The notes beneath the pieces are model-generated. The model had not been told where the DNA came from and did not search any database. It saw only the letters and a list, made by a program, of their open reading frames with translations. Below are positions 1 to 7,575 of a stretch of 32,872 bases of DNA, piece after piece; positions within the stretch are counted from its first letter, which is position 1; each line of letters opens with the position of its first letter. Made by a program: the position numbers and the translations under genes. The stretch covers positions 1 to 32,872 of the forward strand of contig NZ_JACTUZ010000037.1 in NCBI RefSeq assembly GCF_014490445.1, read 5' to 3'. Source of the stretch: Pseudoroseomonas ludipueritiae. Its GTDB lineage: Bacteria > Pseudomonadota > Alphaproteobacteria > Acetobacterales > Acetobacteraceae.

Positions 1-314
1 GCGCGCCCCTGCCGCTCGCGGGCCGCAGCGCGATCCTGGTCGATGACGGCATCGCCACGGGCGCGACCGTCAGGGTAGGGTTGCGGGCCCTGGCGCGGTC
101 GGGCGCGCGGCGGGTCGTGCTGGCTGCCCCGGTGGCGCCGCCACCGGTCGCCGCCGTGCTGGCTGGCCTTTGCGACGAGGCGGTCTTCCTGGCGACGCCG
201 GAATCCTTCGGCGCCGTCGGCAGCTTCTACGAGGACTTCACGCAGGTCGAGGATGAGGAGGTGATGGCGCTGCTGCGCCAGGCCGATGCCGCCGCTCACA
301 GCCCGAAGGGATAG
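1..314 (+). CDS. Phosphoribosyltransferase domain protein, 3' part (start outside window)
   Basis: The reading frame is already open at the window edge (codons from position 3) and ends at TAG 312-314, so only the C-terminal part is seen. The visible protein begins APLPLAGRSAILVDDGIATGAT. The hydrophobic-VDDGIATGAT stretch is the PRPP-binding loop of type I phosphoribosyltransferases. It is followed by a segment (RRVVLAAPVAP) typical of the next strand of that fold and by a tail with SFYEDFTQVEDEEV, seen in stand-alone PRTases of the Rv0571c/ComF-like kind. A TTG at 81 would open a shorter frame but would remove the PRPP loop, so it is not the start. The last 19 bases overlap the convergent erythromycin-esterase gene. 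The family is clear; the base or nucleotide substrate is unknown. Confidence 0.85.
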   Translation, partial: APLPLAGRSAILVDDGIATGATVRVGLRALARSGARRVVLAAPVAPPPVAAVLAGLCDEAVFLATPESFGAVGSFYEDFTQVEDEEVMALLRQADAAAHSPKG

Positions 315-1618
315 GTTTCCTCCGCGCCCGGCTGCTGCCGCGTGGGCAGCGGCGTCACCGCCCGGGTTTCGTCGAACCAGACATAGGCGTCGAACTGCCC
401 GGGCAGGGAGCAGGAGGAATAATGGCTCCAGCGCTCCGTCTCCGGCAGGTAGATCACGCCGATGAAGCGTTCCAGGCGCGGCTCCCGCAGCATCTCGCGC
501 AGCGCCGCGTCGCGCGGCGCCCGCAGGTCCAGCAGGAAGCGCGGGATGCCGCTGTCATGCGCCAGGCGCTCGTAGCTGTCCGGGCGGGAAGGATTGACGC
601 GCTTGACCTCCATCGGCTCGTCCCAGTCGCTGGCGCAGGCCACCGTGCCGCCATGCGTGCCGAAGCCGATCAGCACCGCCTCCTCCCCGAAGTGTTCCCG
701 GCAGAGCTGGCCGATGTTCAGCTCGCCGCGCTCCAGCCCCATGTCGGTCTTGGAGGCATCGCCGATATGGGAATTATGCGCCCAGACCACCGCCTTCGCG
801 CCCGGCCCACGCGCATCGAGCAGTGTGCAGAGGGTTTCGAACATATGCGTGTCGCGCAGGTTCCAGCTTTCGGCGGAGCCGTAGTACATGGCGCGGTAAT
901 AGGCTTCCGCGTTCTTGACCAGCCGCGCGCTGACGGCGGCATCCAGGAAGCTCTCGGCATCCTGCCGCGCGTAGTCCAGCCTGCGGCTCAGCAGGTCCCG
1001 CAGCATCGCCACCACGGCTTCCTCGCAGGGCGCGTAGCCGCGCGACAGCGCCATCCGGCCATAGCGCTGCGGCTCCCGGGCCCAGGGCGTCAGGCAGCCA
1101 TAGCGGCGCCGTGCCACCGCCGCCGCCTCCGGGTCCACGCGGTCGAGATAGTCCAGCACCGAACGGAGGGAAGCGGAAAGATTGTAGAGGTCGAGCCCAT
1201 GAAAGCCCGCGCGCAGGCTGGGCGGCCGGCGGTCGTTCCAGCCGCGCAGCCAGTCCAGGAAGGCGGCGACATCGGTGTTGCGCCACATCCAGGTGGGAAA
1301 GCGCTGGAAGGGCGGCTCCGCCCCGGCCGCCGCGGGGAGGCCGCGGACCTCGCGGTCGATCACCGCGGCATCGGGCCAGTCCGCCTCCACCGCCACGATG
1401 GTGAAGCCGTGCCGTTCCACCAGCCTGCGCGTGATGGCGGCACGGGCGCGGTAGAATTCCGCCGTGCCATGGCTGGCCTCGCCCAGCAGCACCACCCTGG
1501 CCCCGGCGAAGCGGTCGAAGAAGGCGCCGAAGGCCGCGTCGTCCGGCTCGGGCAAAGGCTCGGCCGCCGCGGCGATCTGCTGGTGGAGCGGCATATCGGC
1601 GGCGGCGTGATGCTTCAT
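296..1618 (-). CDS. Erythromycin esterase family protein
   Basis: This 440-residue protein is of the Ere/succinoglycan-esterase family. Members hydrolyse macrolide lactones in resistance strains, but most chromosomal members have unknown substrates. Visible signatures are LLGEASHGT (Glu47, His50), VAVEADWP (Glu78) and VVWAHNSHIGDA (His281, His284), which match the conserved Glu/His active-site set of EreA/EreB, plus GFGTHGGTV near 318-326. The frame stays open upstream to 1969, but that extension is low-complexity Arg/Ser/Pro and overlaps the kinase gene. ATG 1618 has a GGAGA ribosome site just upstream and begins MKHHAAADMP, so I chose it. The 3' end overlaps the convergent PRTase gene by 19 bases. 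Some actinobacterial proteins appear to carry PRTase and erythromycin-esterase domains in one chain, so the pairing may be functional. Macrolide resistance itself is not implied. Confidence 0.9.
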   Translation of the reverse strand: MKHHAAADMPLHQQIAAAAEPLPEPDDAAFGAFFDRFAGARVVLLGEASHGTAEFYRARAAITRRLVERHGFTIVAVEADWPDAAVIDREVRGLPAAAGAEPPFQRFPTWMWRNTDVAAFLDWLRGWNDRRPPSLRAGFHGLDLYNLSASLRSVLDYLDRVDPEAAAVARRRYGCLTPWAREPQRYGRMALSRGYAPCEEAVVAMLRDLLSRRLDYARQDAESFLDAAVSARLVKNAEAYYRAMYYGSAESWNLRDTHMFETLCTLLDARGPGAKAVVWAHNSHIGDASKTDMGLERGELNIGQLCREHFGEEAVLIGFGTHGGTVACASDWDEPMEVKRVNPSRPDSYERLAHDSGIPRFLLDLRAPRDAALREMLREPRLERFIGVIYLPETERWSHYSSCSLPGQFDAYVWFDETRAVTPLPTRQQPGAEETYPFGL

Positions 1619-1682
1619 GAAATCCTGTCTCCTTCGCGCGATGCGCGGTGACCGGCGGGCCTGACCTGGGCGCGGTGCCGCC

Positions 1683-4004
1683 TCAGGCCTTGCGGAATCC
1701 GGAAGCCGGCAGCGTGATCCTGCAACAAACCCCATCCGGCATGAAGGAGAGGTCCGCCTTCGCGCGCAGCTGGTAGGGCAGCGCGCGGGTGATGAGCTGG
1801 GTGCCGAAGCCCTGGCGCTGCGGCGCCCCCCGCTGCGGCATGGCCACGCCGCTTTCGCGCCATTCCAGCAGGAGGTGCTCCTTGCCCTGCATGGTCCTGA
1901 AGCACCAGTTGACCGAAAGCTGCGCGGCGGGCTGCGCGATCGCGCCGTACTTGGCGGCGTTGGTGGCAAGCTCGTGCAGCGCCAGGGCCAGCGGCTGCAC
2001 CTTGTCGCCGGAAATCTGCACCGGCGGGCCCGCGATCTCGGATTTCCTGGACTTCCCCTCCCCCACCGCCACCAGCTCCGCCATCACGAGGTCATGCAGC
2101 GACACGGTCCAGGCCGGCGTGCGCGTCAGGAAATCCTGCACCCGCCCCAGGGCCGCGAGGCGCCCGTCCAGTTCCTCCCGCTCCGGCGAGCGCGGCAGGC
2201 TGCGGGTCAGGATGGAGCGGATCACCGTCAGCAGGTTGCGGGTGCGGTGCTGCAATTCGGCCACCAGCACCTGCTGCTGCTGCTGCAGGCGCATGAGATC
2301 CTCGATATCCGTGCTGGTGCCCACCCATTCCACGATGCGGCCGGGGAACTGGCCGGGCGGCGGCTCGTCCCGCACCGGAAGGGAGCGGGTGCGGTGCCAT
2401 TGCCAGGCGCCGTCGATGGCCCGCCGGATGCGGAACTCCACGTTCAGCCGGCCCTGCAAGGGCGCCTCGTGCCAGGCGCGCATGGCGGCGCCACGGTCCT
2501 CGGGATGCACGGCCTTGAGCCAGCCCAGCGCCAGGCTCTCCGTCTCGCTCTGGCCCGTATAGGCCTGCCATTGCGGGCTGGACCAGGTCCAGGAGCCTCC
2601 ACTGGCGGCGCGCCAGACCAGTTGCGGCATGCCCAGCACCAGCAGCCGGAAGCGCTCCTTCTGCTCCCGCAGCGCTTCCTCGGCCTCCCGCCTCGCCGTC
2701 ACGTCGGAGGCGGCGCCGAACCATTCCCGCAGCTCGCCGGCCTCGTCCAGCAGCGGCACCGCGCGGGATTGCACCCATCCCCAACTGCCGTCCTCGCGCC
2801 GCGTCCGGTGCTCCAGCTCATAGACGCCCCTGGTGCGGATGGCCTCCTGGATGGCGGCCCGGACCATGGCCTGGTCCGCCGGATGCACATAGCGGTCGAA
2901 CCATTCCGCGCCGGGCTGGTCCGCCTCGGGGAAGAAGCCGCCGCCCTCCAGCCGCCGCATCTCCGTCCAATCCGCGTTCATGCAGTAAAGGATCTCGGAG
3001 GAAGCGCGGATCAGGCTCCGCAGGCGGTTCTCGCTCTCGCGCACCGCCGCCTCGGCGGCGCGGCGGTCGGTGAGGTCGGCGGTGACGACCAGCAGGCTCC
3101 GCACCTGCCCTTCCCGGTCCAGCAGGGCGGAGATGCTGCTGTTGGCCCAGACCTCGGTGCCGTCCGGGCGCCGGTAGCGCTTGTCCAGGTTGCCCACGCT
3201 GCGGCTTTCCAGCACCTGCCGCACGACCTCGAAGCTCTGCTCCAGGTCGTCGGGATGCGTCACATCCGCCACGCCCATCCGCAGCAGCTCCCGCCTGGAG
3301 CGGCCGAGGATGCGGCACAATTCGTCATTCACCCGCAGGAAGGTTCCTTTGGTGGAAATCTCGCAGAGCCCCGTGGCCGCCGCGCCGAAGATGGCGGCGA
3401 GCCGCGCCTCGCTTTCCCGCAGCGCCTCCACGGCCTGCCAGCGCTCGGTCTCGTCGCGCATGATCTTCACGAAGCCGACGGTGTCGTTCAGCTCCAGCGA
3501 GGTGAGCTGCCCCGAGCCCCAGAAGCGGCTGCCGTCCCGCCGCAGGTGCCAGCGCTCCTCGGCCACGCGGCCGGTGGTCAGGGCCTGGTGGCGCGCCTTC
3601 TCCGGCACGCCGGCCGCCCGGTCCTCCTCGGTCCAGATGAAGGCGATGTTCTGCCCCAGCGCCTCCGCCTCCTCCCAGCCCAGCAGGGCCACGGCGCCAG
3701 GGCTCCAGCCGGTCACGCGGCCATGCTGGTCCATGGTGATGATGGCATGGCCGGTGGCGCTTTCCAGCACGGCGCGATAGCGGGCCTCGCTTCCGGCCAG
3801 GGCCGCGCGGCTTTCGTCCAGGGCCGCATTGGCCCTTTGCAGGCCCGCGATCAGTTCCTCGGCGCCGGCCAGGACATGGCCGCCTTCCATCTCCATCCTC
3901 GCCAGATCCGCGCGGAGGCGCGCATTCTCCGCCTCCAGTTCCGCTACGCGGGAGCGCAGCCCCTGGTCGGGGCCAGCCCCGTCATGCGCGGCGAAGTTCG
4001 GCAT
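1683..4004 (-). CDS. Multi-PAS HWE-family sensor histidine kinase
   Basis: This 773-residue cytoplasmic sensor kinase has no membrane segment. A coiled coil (about 15-75) leads into four PAS/PAC units (about 75-195, 200-318, 325-445 and 450-575). A short poly-Gln linker (QQQQQ at 574-578, encoded by a CTG/CAG run near 2271-2288) precedes the kinase core. The core is HWE type: H-box AELQHRTRNLLTVIRSI with phospho-acceptor His586, N-box ALHELATNAAKYG (His677, Asn682), the diagnostic Trp-Arg-Glu at 715-717, and glycine box QGFGTQL (731-737). The multiple PAS units suggest a redox, light or ligand input, but no flavin-binding Cys motif of LOV type (NCRFL) is seen. It lies 64 bases upstream of the erythromycin-esterase gene on the same strand, with an Hpt-like gene further upstream. 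No response regulator is in the window. The family call is firm; signal and partner are unknown. Confidence 0.95.
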   Translation of the reverse strand: MPNFAAHDGAGPDQGLRSRVAELEAENARLRADLARMEMEGGHVLAGAEELIAGLQRANAALDESRAALAGSEARYRAVLESATGHAIITMDQHGRVTGWSPGAVALLGWEEAEALGQNIAFIWTEEDRAAGVPEKARHQALTTGRVAEERWHLRRDGSRFWGSGQLTSLELNDTVGFVKIMRDETERWQAVEALRESEARLAAIFGAAATGLCEISTKGTFLRVNDELCRILGRSRRELLRMGVADVTHPDDLEQSFEVVRQVLESRSVGNLDKRYRRPDGTEVWANSSISALLDREGQVRSLLVVTADLTDRRAAEAAVRESENRLRSLIRASSEILYCMNADWTEMRRLEGGGFFPEADQPGAEWFDRYVHPADQAMVRAAIQEAIRTRGVYELEHRTRREDGSWGWVQSRAVPLLDEAGELREWFGAASDVTARREAEEALREQKERFRLLVLGMPQLVWRAASGGSWTWSSPQWQAYTGQSETESLALGWLKAVHPEDRGAAMRAWHEAPLQGRLNVEFRIRRAIDGAWQWHRTRSLPVRDEPPPGQFPGRIVEWVGTSTDIEDLMRLQQQQQVLVAELQHRTRNLLTVIRSILTRSLPRSPEREELDGRLAALGRVQDFLTRTPAWTVSLHDLVMAELVAVGEGKSRKSEIAGPPVQISGDKVQPLALALHELATNAAKYGAIAQPAAQLSVNWCFRTMQGKEHLLLEWRESGVAMPQRGAPQRQGFGTQLITRALPYQLRAKADLSFMPDGVCCRITLPASGFRKA

Positions 4005-4427
4005 GGCCCAGCGGCTCGGTGGTCGGTCGTTCCATCATGACACCTCGCGAATGCAGGCGGTCGTGGAAAGAAAGCGGCGGGCCCGCGGCTCCCCCGGCGC
4101 CGTCCACCCCGCCATCCGCGCCGGCTGGCGGGTGCCCTCATGGCCCCGGTGCCGGAACAGGGCTCCGGCGGTTCCGCATCTGGCATGGTGTTCCTGGTGC
4201 CCCGGGCCTGGTTCCTCCCTTGCACACGAGCCGGCCCGCCATGGAGCCCGCCCGGTCCGGCAGACACATGGCGCGAAGAGGGCGGCGCCTCAGGCTGCCG
4301 CCATCCATTCTTAACGTTGAGATTCCGGAAAGGCTTCAGGCGGCGGGACATTCCACGCGGCCAGACGGGCCCGCGCGGGGCCCGGAGGGGCAGGGCGCGG
4401 CGGAGGCCATGCCGCGCCCGGCGGGCG
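4005..4427. other. Intergenic region between kinase and Hpt-like gene
   Basis: This is 423 bases of GC-rich DNA without a convincing gene. Open frames crossing it on both strands are shadows with Arg/Pro/Gly-rich translations and no recognisable domain. It contains one perfect 7-bp GC hairpin (4366-4384) and a short AT-richer patch around 4310-4325 (ttcttaacgttgag). The kinase promoter must lie here if the kinase is not cotranscribed with the upstream Hpt-like gene, but I see no clear -35/-10 pair. Confidence 0.5.
4366..4384. terminator. GC hairpin downstream of Hpt-like gene
   Basis: A perfect 7-bp inverted repeat CGGGCCC / GGGCCCG with a 5-nt loop GCGCG lies about 45-60 bases beyond the stop of the minus-strand Hpt-like gene. 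No U-run follows on the minus strand, so it is at best a weak terminator or processing hairpin. Confidence 0.25.
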
Positions 4428-4754
4428 TTAGCCCTTGAAGGCGGCCCGCATCTCGCCGATCGCGCTTTCGCCGGCCATGAGCAGGGAAAGGTCGGCCACC
4501 GGCACCGGCCGCCGGGAGGCATCGCGCGCCATCAGCGCCAGCTCGGTCGCGCCGAGGCGGCTGGCGGCATCGGCCAGGGCATGGGCCGCATTGGCATAGG
4601 CCGTCGTGTCCCCGGCATGCGCCGCCCGGAGCATGTCACGGTTGAGGCGGCGGACATCCAGTTCGAAGCCATTCAGCACCACGCTGACAATGGAGGCCGG
4701 CAGACCTCCCAGCGCATCCTGTGCTGTGGACAGATCAACAACTCGCATCTGCAT
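4428..4754 (-). CDS. Small Hpt (histidine phosphotransfer) domain-like protein
   Basis: A 108-residue, mostly alpha-helical protein. The segment NAAHALADAASRLGATELA matches the Hpt pattern AHxLKGxAxxLGA, with candidate phospho-acceptor His58. In canonical Hpt domains a Lys-Gly follows (HALKG); here it is Ala-Asp, so phosphotransfer ability is uncertain. The stand-alone size is normal for a single Hpt domain. It lies upstream of, and on the same strand as, the HWE kinase, separated by 423 bases, so a role in the same relay is possible but unproven. ATG 4754 gives MQMRVV; ATG 4748 (MRVVDL) is an alternative, and neither has a strong ribosome site. It could also be a plain helical protein of unknown role. 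Confidence 0.6.
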   Translation of the reverse strand: MQMRVVDLSTAQDALGGLPASIVSVVLNGFELDVRRLNRDMLRAAHAGDTTAYANAAHALADAASRLGATELALMARDASRRPVPVADLSLLMAGESAIGEMRAAFKG

Positions 4755-5031
4755 AGCTACCGATGGTTGATTCAGCGCCGATCCTAGTTTTGCGTCGCCC
4801 CGCTCACAACGGCCGCGCGGCCCCGGCGGCGGCCACTCACACGTTACGTAGAAAATGTGACTTTAATGCAACTGTTGCCATGGCAGCACGGAGGCGCGGG
4901 ACGAGGCCGGAGCGGCATCCTCACGACCAGGCAAGGAGGACGAGACGGCGCGGCCGCCGCGTGGCAGGATGCACCGGCCCTGGCCGCGGCATCCTCGTCA
5001 GGGCCACCAGCCGCCATCCAGCGAGGCGCCC
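4755..5031. promoter_or_regulatory. Divergent intergenic region, AT-enriched
   Basis: This is 277 bases between the divergent Hpt-like and lipoprotein genes. Against the GC-rich background it holds two AT-enriched patches: 4755-4797, and 4838-4870 with cacacgttacgtagaaaatg. It probably carries promoters in both directions. A TTTAAT at 4862-4867 resembles a -10 element on the plus strand, but no good -35 is placed in front of it. I could not settle on one promoter. Confidence 0.3.
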
Positions 5032-5664
5032 ATGACACCGAGGACGGTTCCGGCTTCCAGCAGCGACGCGGCCCCTGGGCGGCGCCGGCTTCTCGGAGCA
5101 GTTCTGGCGGCGCTGCCGCTGCTGGGCGGCTGCGTCAGCACCGCGCCGCCGCTGCCTTCCGTGTCCCTGCCGCCGGATGCCGTCGAGGGCGCCGGAGACC
5201 CGGCGCGGGCGGCCATCATCAACACCGCCTATGCCTTCGCCAATCCCGCCTCCCTGGCCGGGCGCCCGGAGGAGGCGGCACGGGCAGTTGCAAATTATGA
5301 ATACCTCGCCGTGGAAATCCCGGGCGGCCCGCGCTGGGTGGGCTTCTCGCCCCTGGTGGGGGTGGAACTGCGGCGCGGCCTGGGGGAGGTGCGGCAGGCG
5401 GTGGGCATCGCCCCGGACGCGCCGCCGCAGCTTGTGGTGAATGCGCTCTACGCCGCCCTCCGCGCCCTGCGCGCCGGCGATGCCGAGGCGGCGCGCCGCG
5501 TCCTCCAGCCCCCGCTCTTCGCCGGCGGCGGGGAGGCGGTGCTCGCGCGCCTGGCGAATCTTCCACGGCTGCCCCAGGCGGCCTTCGCCACCACCTTCGC
5601 CGCCAATGAGATGAACCGGCAGGACCGGGACGGCGGGCGGCGGGGCTTCTGGTCGCAGTTCTAG
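5032..5664 (+). CDS. Hypothetical lipoprotein
   Basis: A 210-residue predicted outer-membrane or periplasmic lipoprotein. The N-terminus has an Arg-rich n-region (APGRRRLLG), a hydrophobic core (AVLAALPL) and a lipobox LGGC with lipidated Cys34, then an Ala/Pro-rich spacer. The mature part is helical, with segments such as DPARAAIINTAYAFANP and a C-terminal FAANEMNRQDRDGGRRGFW. I recognise no enzyme motif. ATG 5032 was preferred over an upstream in-frame ATG at 4969 because the longer form would bury the signal peptide 21 residues in. The gene stands 27 bases before the D-2-hydroxyacid dehydrogenase-like gene and may share its transcript. Lipoprotein status is well supported; the role is unknown. 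Confidence 0.8.
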   Translation: MTPRTVPASSSDAAPGRRRLLGAVLAALPLLGGCVSTAPPLPSVSLPPDAVEGAGDPARAAIINTAYAFANPASLAGRPEEAARAVANYEYLAVEIPGGPRWVGFSPLVGVELRRGLGEVRQAVGIAPDAPPQLVVNALYAALRALRAGDAEAARRVLQPPLFAGGGEAVLARLANLPRLPQAAFATTFAANEMNRQDRDGGRRGFWSQF

Positions 5665-5691
5665 CGGCGGGGCACGACAGGCAAGGAAGGA

Positions 5692-6681
5692 ATGGAACAC
5701 CGCATGAAGGTGCTGCTGACGCACACGCCGCGCATGCGCGAGCAATATTACGGCGCGCGCGCCCTGGCCGAACTCCAGGCACTGGCCGAGGTGATCCTGC
5801 ACGGGGAGGATGAGCCGCTGACGCCGGCAGGGCTGGCCGCCGCGGCGGCCGGGGCCGACCTCGTCATCGCGGACCGCCTGACCACCGGCCCGGCGGAGAT
5901 CTTCCCCCGCCTGCCCCGGCTCCGCGCCTTTCTCCGCTGCGCCGTCGATATCCGCAACATCGACACGGCGGCGGCCAGCCGCGCGGGCGTGCTGGTGACA
6001 CGGGCGGGGCCGGGCTTCGTGGCCTCGGTGACGGAACTGGCGCTGGGCTTCCTGGTGGACCTCTCGCGCGGCATCTCCCGTGCCACGGCGGATTACCACG
6101 CGGGCCGCATGCCGCAGGCGCGGATGGGGCGGCAGCTTGCCGGCAGCCGCATCGGCATCATCGGCTATGGCGCCATCGGCCGGAAGCTCGCGCAGGTCGC
6201 CGCCGGGCTGGGCATGGAGGTGCTGGTCAGCGACCCCCATGCCAGGGCCGAGGCGCCGCATCTCCGGCAGGTCAGCCTTGAGGCGCTGCTGGCCGGGGCG
6301 GATTACGTCGTCTGCCTCGCCGCCGCGACGGAGGCCACCGAGAACCTGATCGATGCCGCCGCCCTGGCGCGGATGAAGCCTGACGCCGCCTTCATCAACC
6401 TCTCCCGCGGCAATCTGGTGGATGAGGCCGCCCTGGCGGCGGCGCTGGCGGAAGGGCGGATCGCCGGCGCCGCCATGGATGTGGGGCGCGCTACGGACCA
6501 GATGCCCTCGCCCGAGCTCGCGCGCCTGCCCAATGTGATCGCGACGCCCCATATCGGCGGCCTCACGCCCCCGGCCGTGGAGGCGCAAGCGCTTGGGACC
6601 GTGGAGCAGGTGCGCGCCATCCTGGCCGGCGAGGTGCCGCCCGGGGCGGTGAACGCGGAAGCCTGGTCGCGCCGGCCCTAG
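5692..6681 (+). CDS. D-2-hydroxyacid dehydrogenase-like protein, catalytic Glu replaced
   Basis: A 329-residue NAD-dependent D-isomer 2-hydroxyacid dehydrogenase family protein. These enzymes interconvert 2-keto and D-2-hydroxy acids. The Rossmann motif GYGAIG (158-163) is followed by Asp181 at the end of the second strand, which suggests NAD(H) preference. NLSRGNLVDE carries the substrate-binding Arg239 and ATPHIGG the catalytic His287. The stretch that normally reads LDVFExEP is MDVGRATDQMP: Asp263 is kept, but the position of the catalytic Glu is Thr268. The enzyme may therefore be impaired or use another proton relay. An AGGAAGG ribosome site abuts ATG 5692; ATG 5704 (MKVLLTH), four codons downstream, is an equally plausible start given the spacing. 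The family is sure; the substrate is unknown. Confidence 0.88.
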   Translation: MEHRMKVLLTHTPRMREQYYGARALAELQALAEVILHGEDEPLTPAGLAAAAAGADLVIADRLTTGPAEIFPRLPRLRAFLRCAVDIRNIDTAAASRAGVLVTRAGPGFVASVTELALGFLVDLSRGISRATADYHAGRMPQARMGRQLAGSRIGIIGYGAIGRKLAQVAAGLGMEVLVSDPHARAEAPHLRQVSLEALLAGADYVVCLAAATEATENLIDAAALARMKPDAAFINLSRGNLVDEAALAAALAEGRIAGAAMDVGRATDQMPSPELARLPNVIATPHIGGLTPPAVEAQALGTVEQVRAILAGEVPPGAVNAEAWSRRP

Positions 6682-6733
6682 GGCGGAAGCCGGACCGGAG
6701 TTCATGGACCAGCATCCACACGCGAAGGACGCC

Positions 6734-6835
6734 ATGTCAGCACTTCCCGCCGCCGTCATCTTTGACATGGATGGACTGCTGTTCGACAGCGAAGCGCTCT
6801 ACCACGATGCCATCATGGCAGCTGCCAGGGGCAGA
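6734..6835 (+). pseudogene. Truncated HAD-family hydrolase (N-terminal remnant)
   Basis: From ATG 6734 the frame encodes MSALPAAVIFDMDGLLFDSE followed by ALYHDAIMAAARG. This is the start of a beta-phosphoglucomutase-like HAD hydrolase, with the nucleophile motif DMDGLLFDSE (first Asp nucleophile, second Asp general acid). After about residue 33 the sequence leaves the family. The frame runs on to 7003 with unrelated Arg/Ser/Pro-rich residues, and the remaining roughly 190 residues (cap, motifs II-IV) are absent from the window. The break point, near 6835, coincides with the start of a lower-GC scarred region. An in-frame ATG at 6704 exists, but 6734 matches family starts. Almost certainly a non-functional fragment. 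Confidence 0.75.
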
Positions 6836-7122
6836 ACCATGCGCGCACCAATGCGCCTGGCTTCGGCCTCACCTCCGCCGAGCGGCGACCGCATCCGATT
6901 GGGCCAGGAGCGCAGCGACTTCCGCTTGCAACAGGCTTTCTACCTCAGCGCCGACTTTCTCCATCACCCCATTTTCCGCACCGCTGTCCGTGGACAAAGG
7001 TAACCATGAACGCTCGGCCTGCCATCTCACCCAGCCCCAGGCTCGGCCGGAGGTAGCCACCAGGGCTCCCGACCCGTAGCGGGCATCAGGCTAGCTTAGC
7101 CAACGAGCGGTCCGGCGACCCC
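6836..7122. other. Scar region after HAD remnant
   Basis: These 287 bases have visibly lower GC and less coding bias than the flanks. A minus-strand frame 6869-7060 ends EVESLLQAEVAALLAQSDAV and faintly recalls helical segments of IS1182-type transposases, but it is too short to call. No complete gene, RNA or repeat was recognised. It is probably debris from insertion or deletion events. Confidence 0.35.
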
Positions 7123-7575
7123 TTAGGCTCCCTGGTCAGGACGAGTGCCGACGCGCTGTGAAAAGCGGATGAGATAGCCATCAGGATCTTGGACGAGGAA
7201 CTGCCGGACCCCTATCTCCACTTCCTCGGCGCGGTACCATTTCTCTTCGGGCTGCATGAAGAGCGGCCAGTTGGCTGAGGCCAGCGCCTCCAGGATGGGT
7301 TGGATATCGGGTAAGGCGATTTGGAAGTTGATGCCCCGCCCGTAAGGAACGTCGAGCGGGCCAGTGACCCAGTTGCGGCTCCTGCCCCGCTCTTCCAACA
7401 TGACCTGAGCACCAGAATGCTCGATGAAGGCAAAGCCTTCGTAGAGCCTTTCGAACATGATCCTGAACCCGCAGAGGTCGCGCCAGAAACGCAGGCTCTG
7501 CGCGACGTCGGATACCAGCAATTCAGGCACAAGAGCGGCCATGGATGGCGCTGGATCGGCAGGGGCGGCGTTCAT
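7123..7575 (-). CDS. VOC (glyoxalase/bleomycin-resistance) family protein
   Basis: A 150-residue protein of the vicinal-oxygen-chelate superfamily, bleomycin-resistance-like branch. It has the paired beta-alpha-beta-beta-beta layout. Module one is MAALVPELLVSDVAQSLRFWRD to FAFIEHSGAQVMLEE; module two is INFQIALPDIQPILEALASA to VRQFLVQDPDGYLIRFSQ. The closing FxxQDPDGYLIRF is a hallmark of the family. Such proteins are either small dioxygenases/isomerases or drug-sequestering dimers, and the sequence does not decide which. It is the only intact gene in the low-GC segment 6836-8069, so it may have arrived horizontally. ATG 7575 starts MNAAPADPAPSMAALVPEL; Met12 is an alternative start that fits the domain edge better. 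Confidence 0.85.
   Translation of the reverse strand: MNAAPADPAPSMAALVPELLVSDVAQSLRFWRDLCGFRIMFERLYEGFAFIEHSGAQVMLEERGRSRNWVTGPLDVPYGRGINFQIALPDIQPILEALASANWPLFMQPEEKWYRAEEVEIGVRQFLVQDPDGYLIRFSQRVGTRPDQGA

Noticed and set aside
296-1969. Longer 557-residue version of the erythromycin-esterase protein
   Set aside because: The extra 117 residues are Arg/Ser/Pro-rich and overlap the kinase 3' end; ATG 1618 has a GGAGA site and a normal family start.
2271-2288. CTG-repeat tract in the kinase gene as a phase-variation site
   Set aside because: The repeat unit is three bases, so slippage would only change the number of Gln residues in a linker and would not switch the gene.
1875-4040. 721-codon plus-strand frame opposite the kinase
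   Set aside because: It is an antisense shadow: the translation is rich in His/Arg/Gln/Gly without domains, while the opposite strand encodes a clear four-PAS kinase. Such long shadows are normal at this GC content.
4841-4860. Possible inverted repeat cacacgtt...aaaatgtg upstream of the lipoprotein gene
   Set aside because: Only about six of eight arm positions pair; too weak to call an operator.
4921-6768. 615-codon minus-strand frame opposite the lipoprotein and dehydrogenase genes
   Set aside because: Low-complexity antisense translation; the plus strand has a lipobox protein and a Rossmann-fold enzyme with good ribosome sites.
6869-7060. Short minus-strand frame resembling an IS1182-type transposase helix
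   Set aside because: Sixty-three residues without a catalytic motif; the resemblance is only to helical, Glu/Ala-rich sequence, so no mobile element is called.
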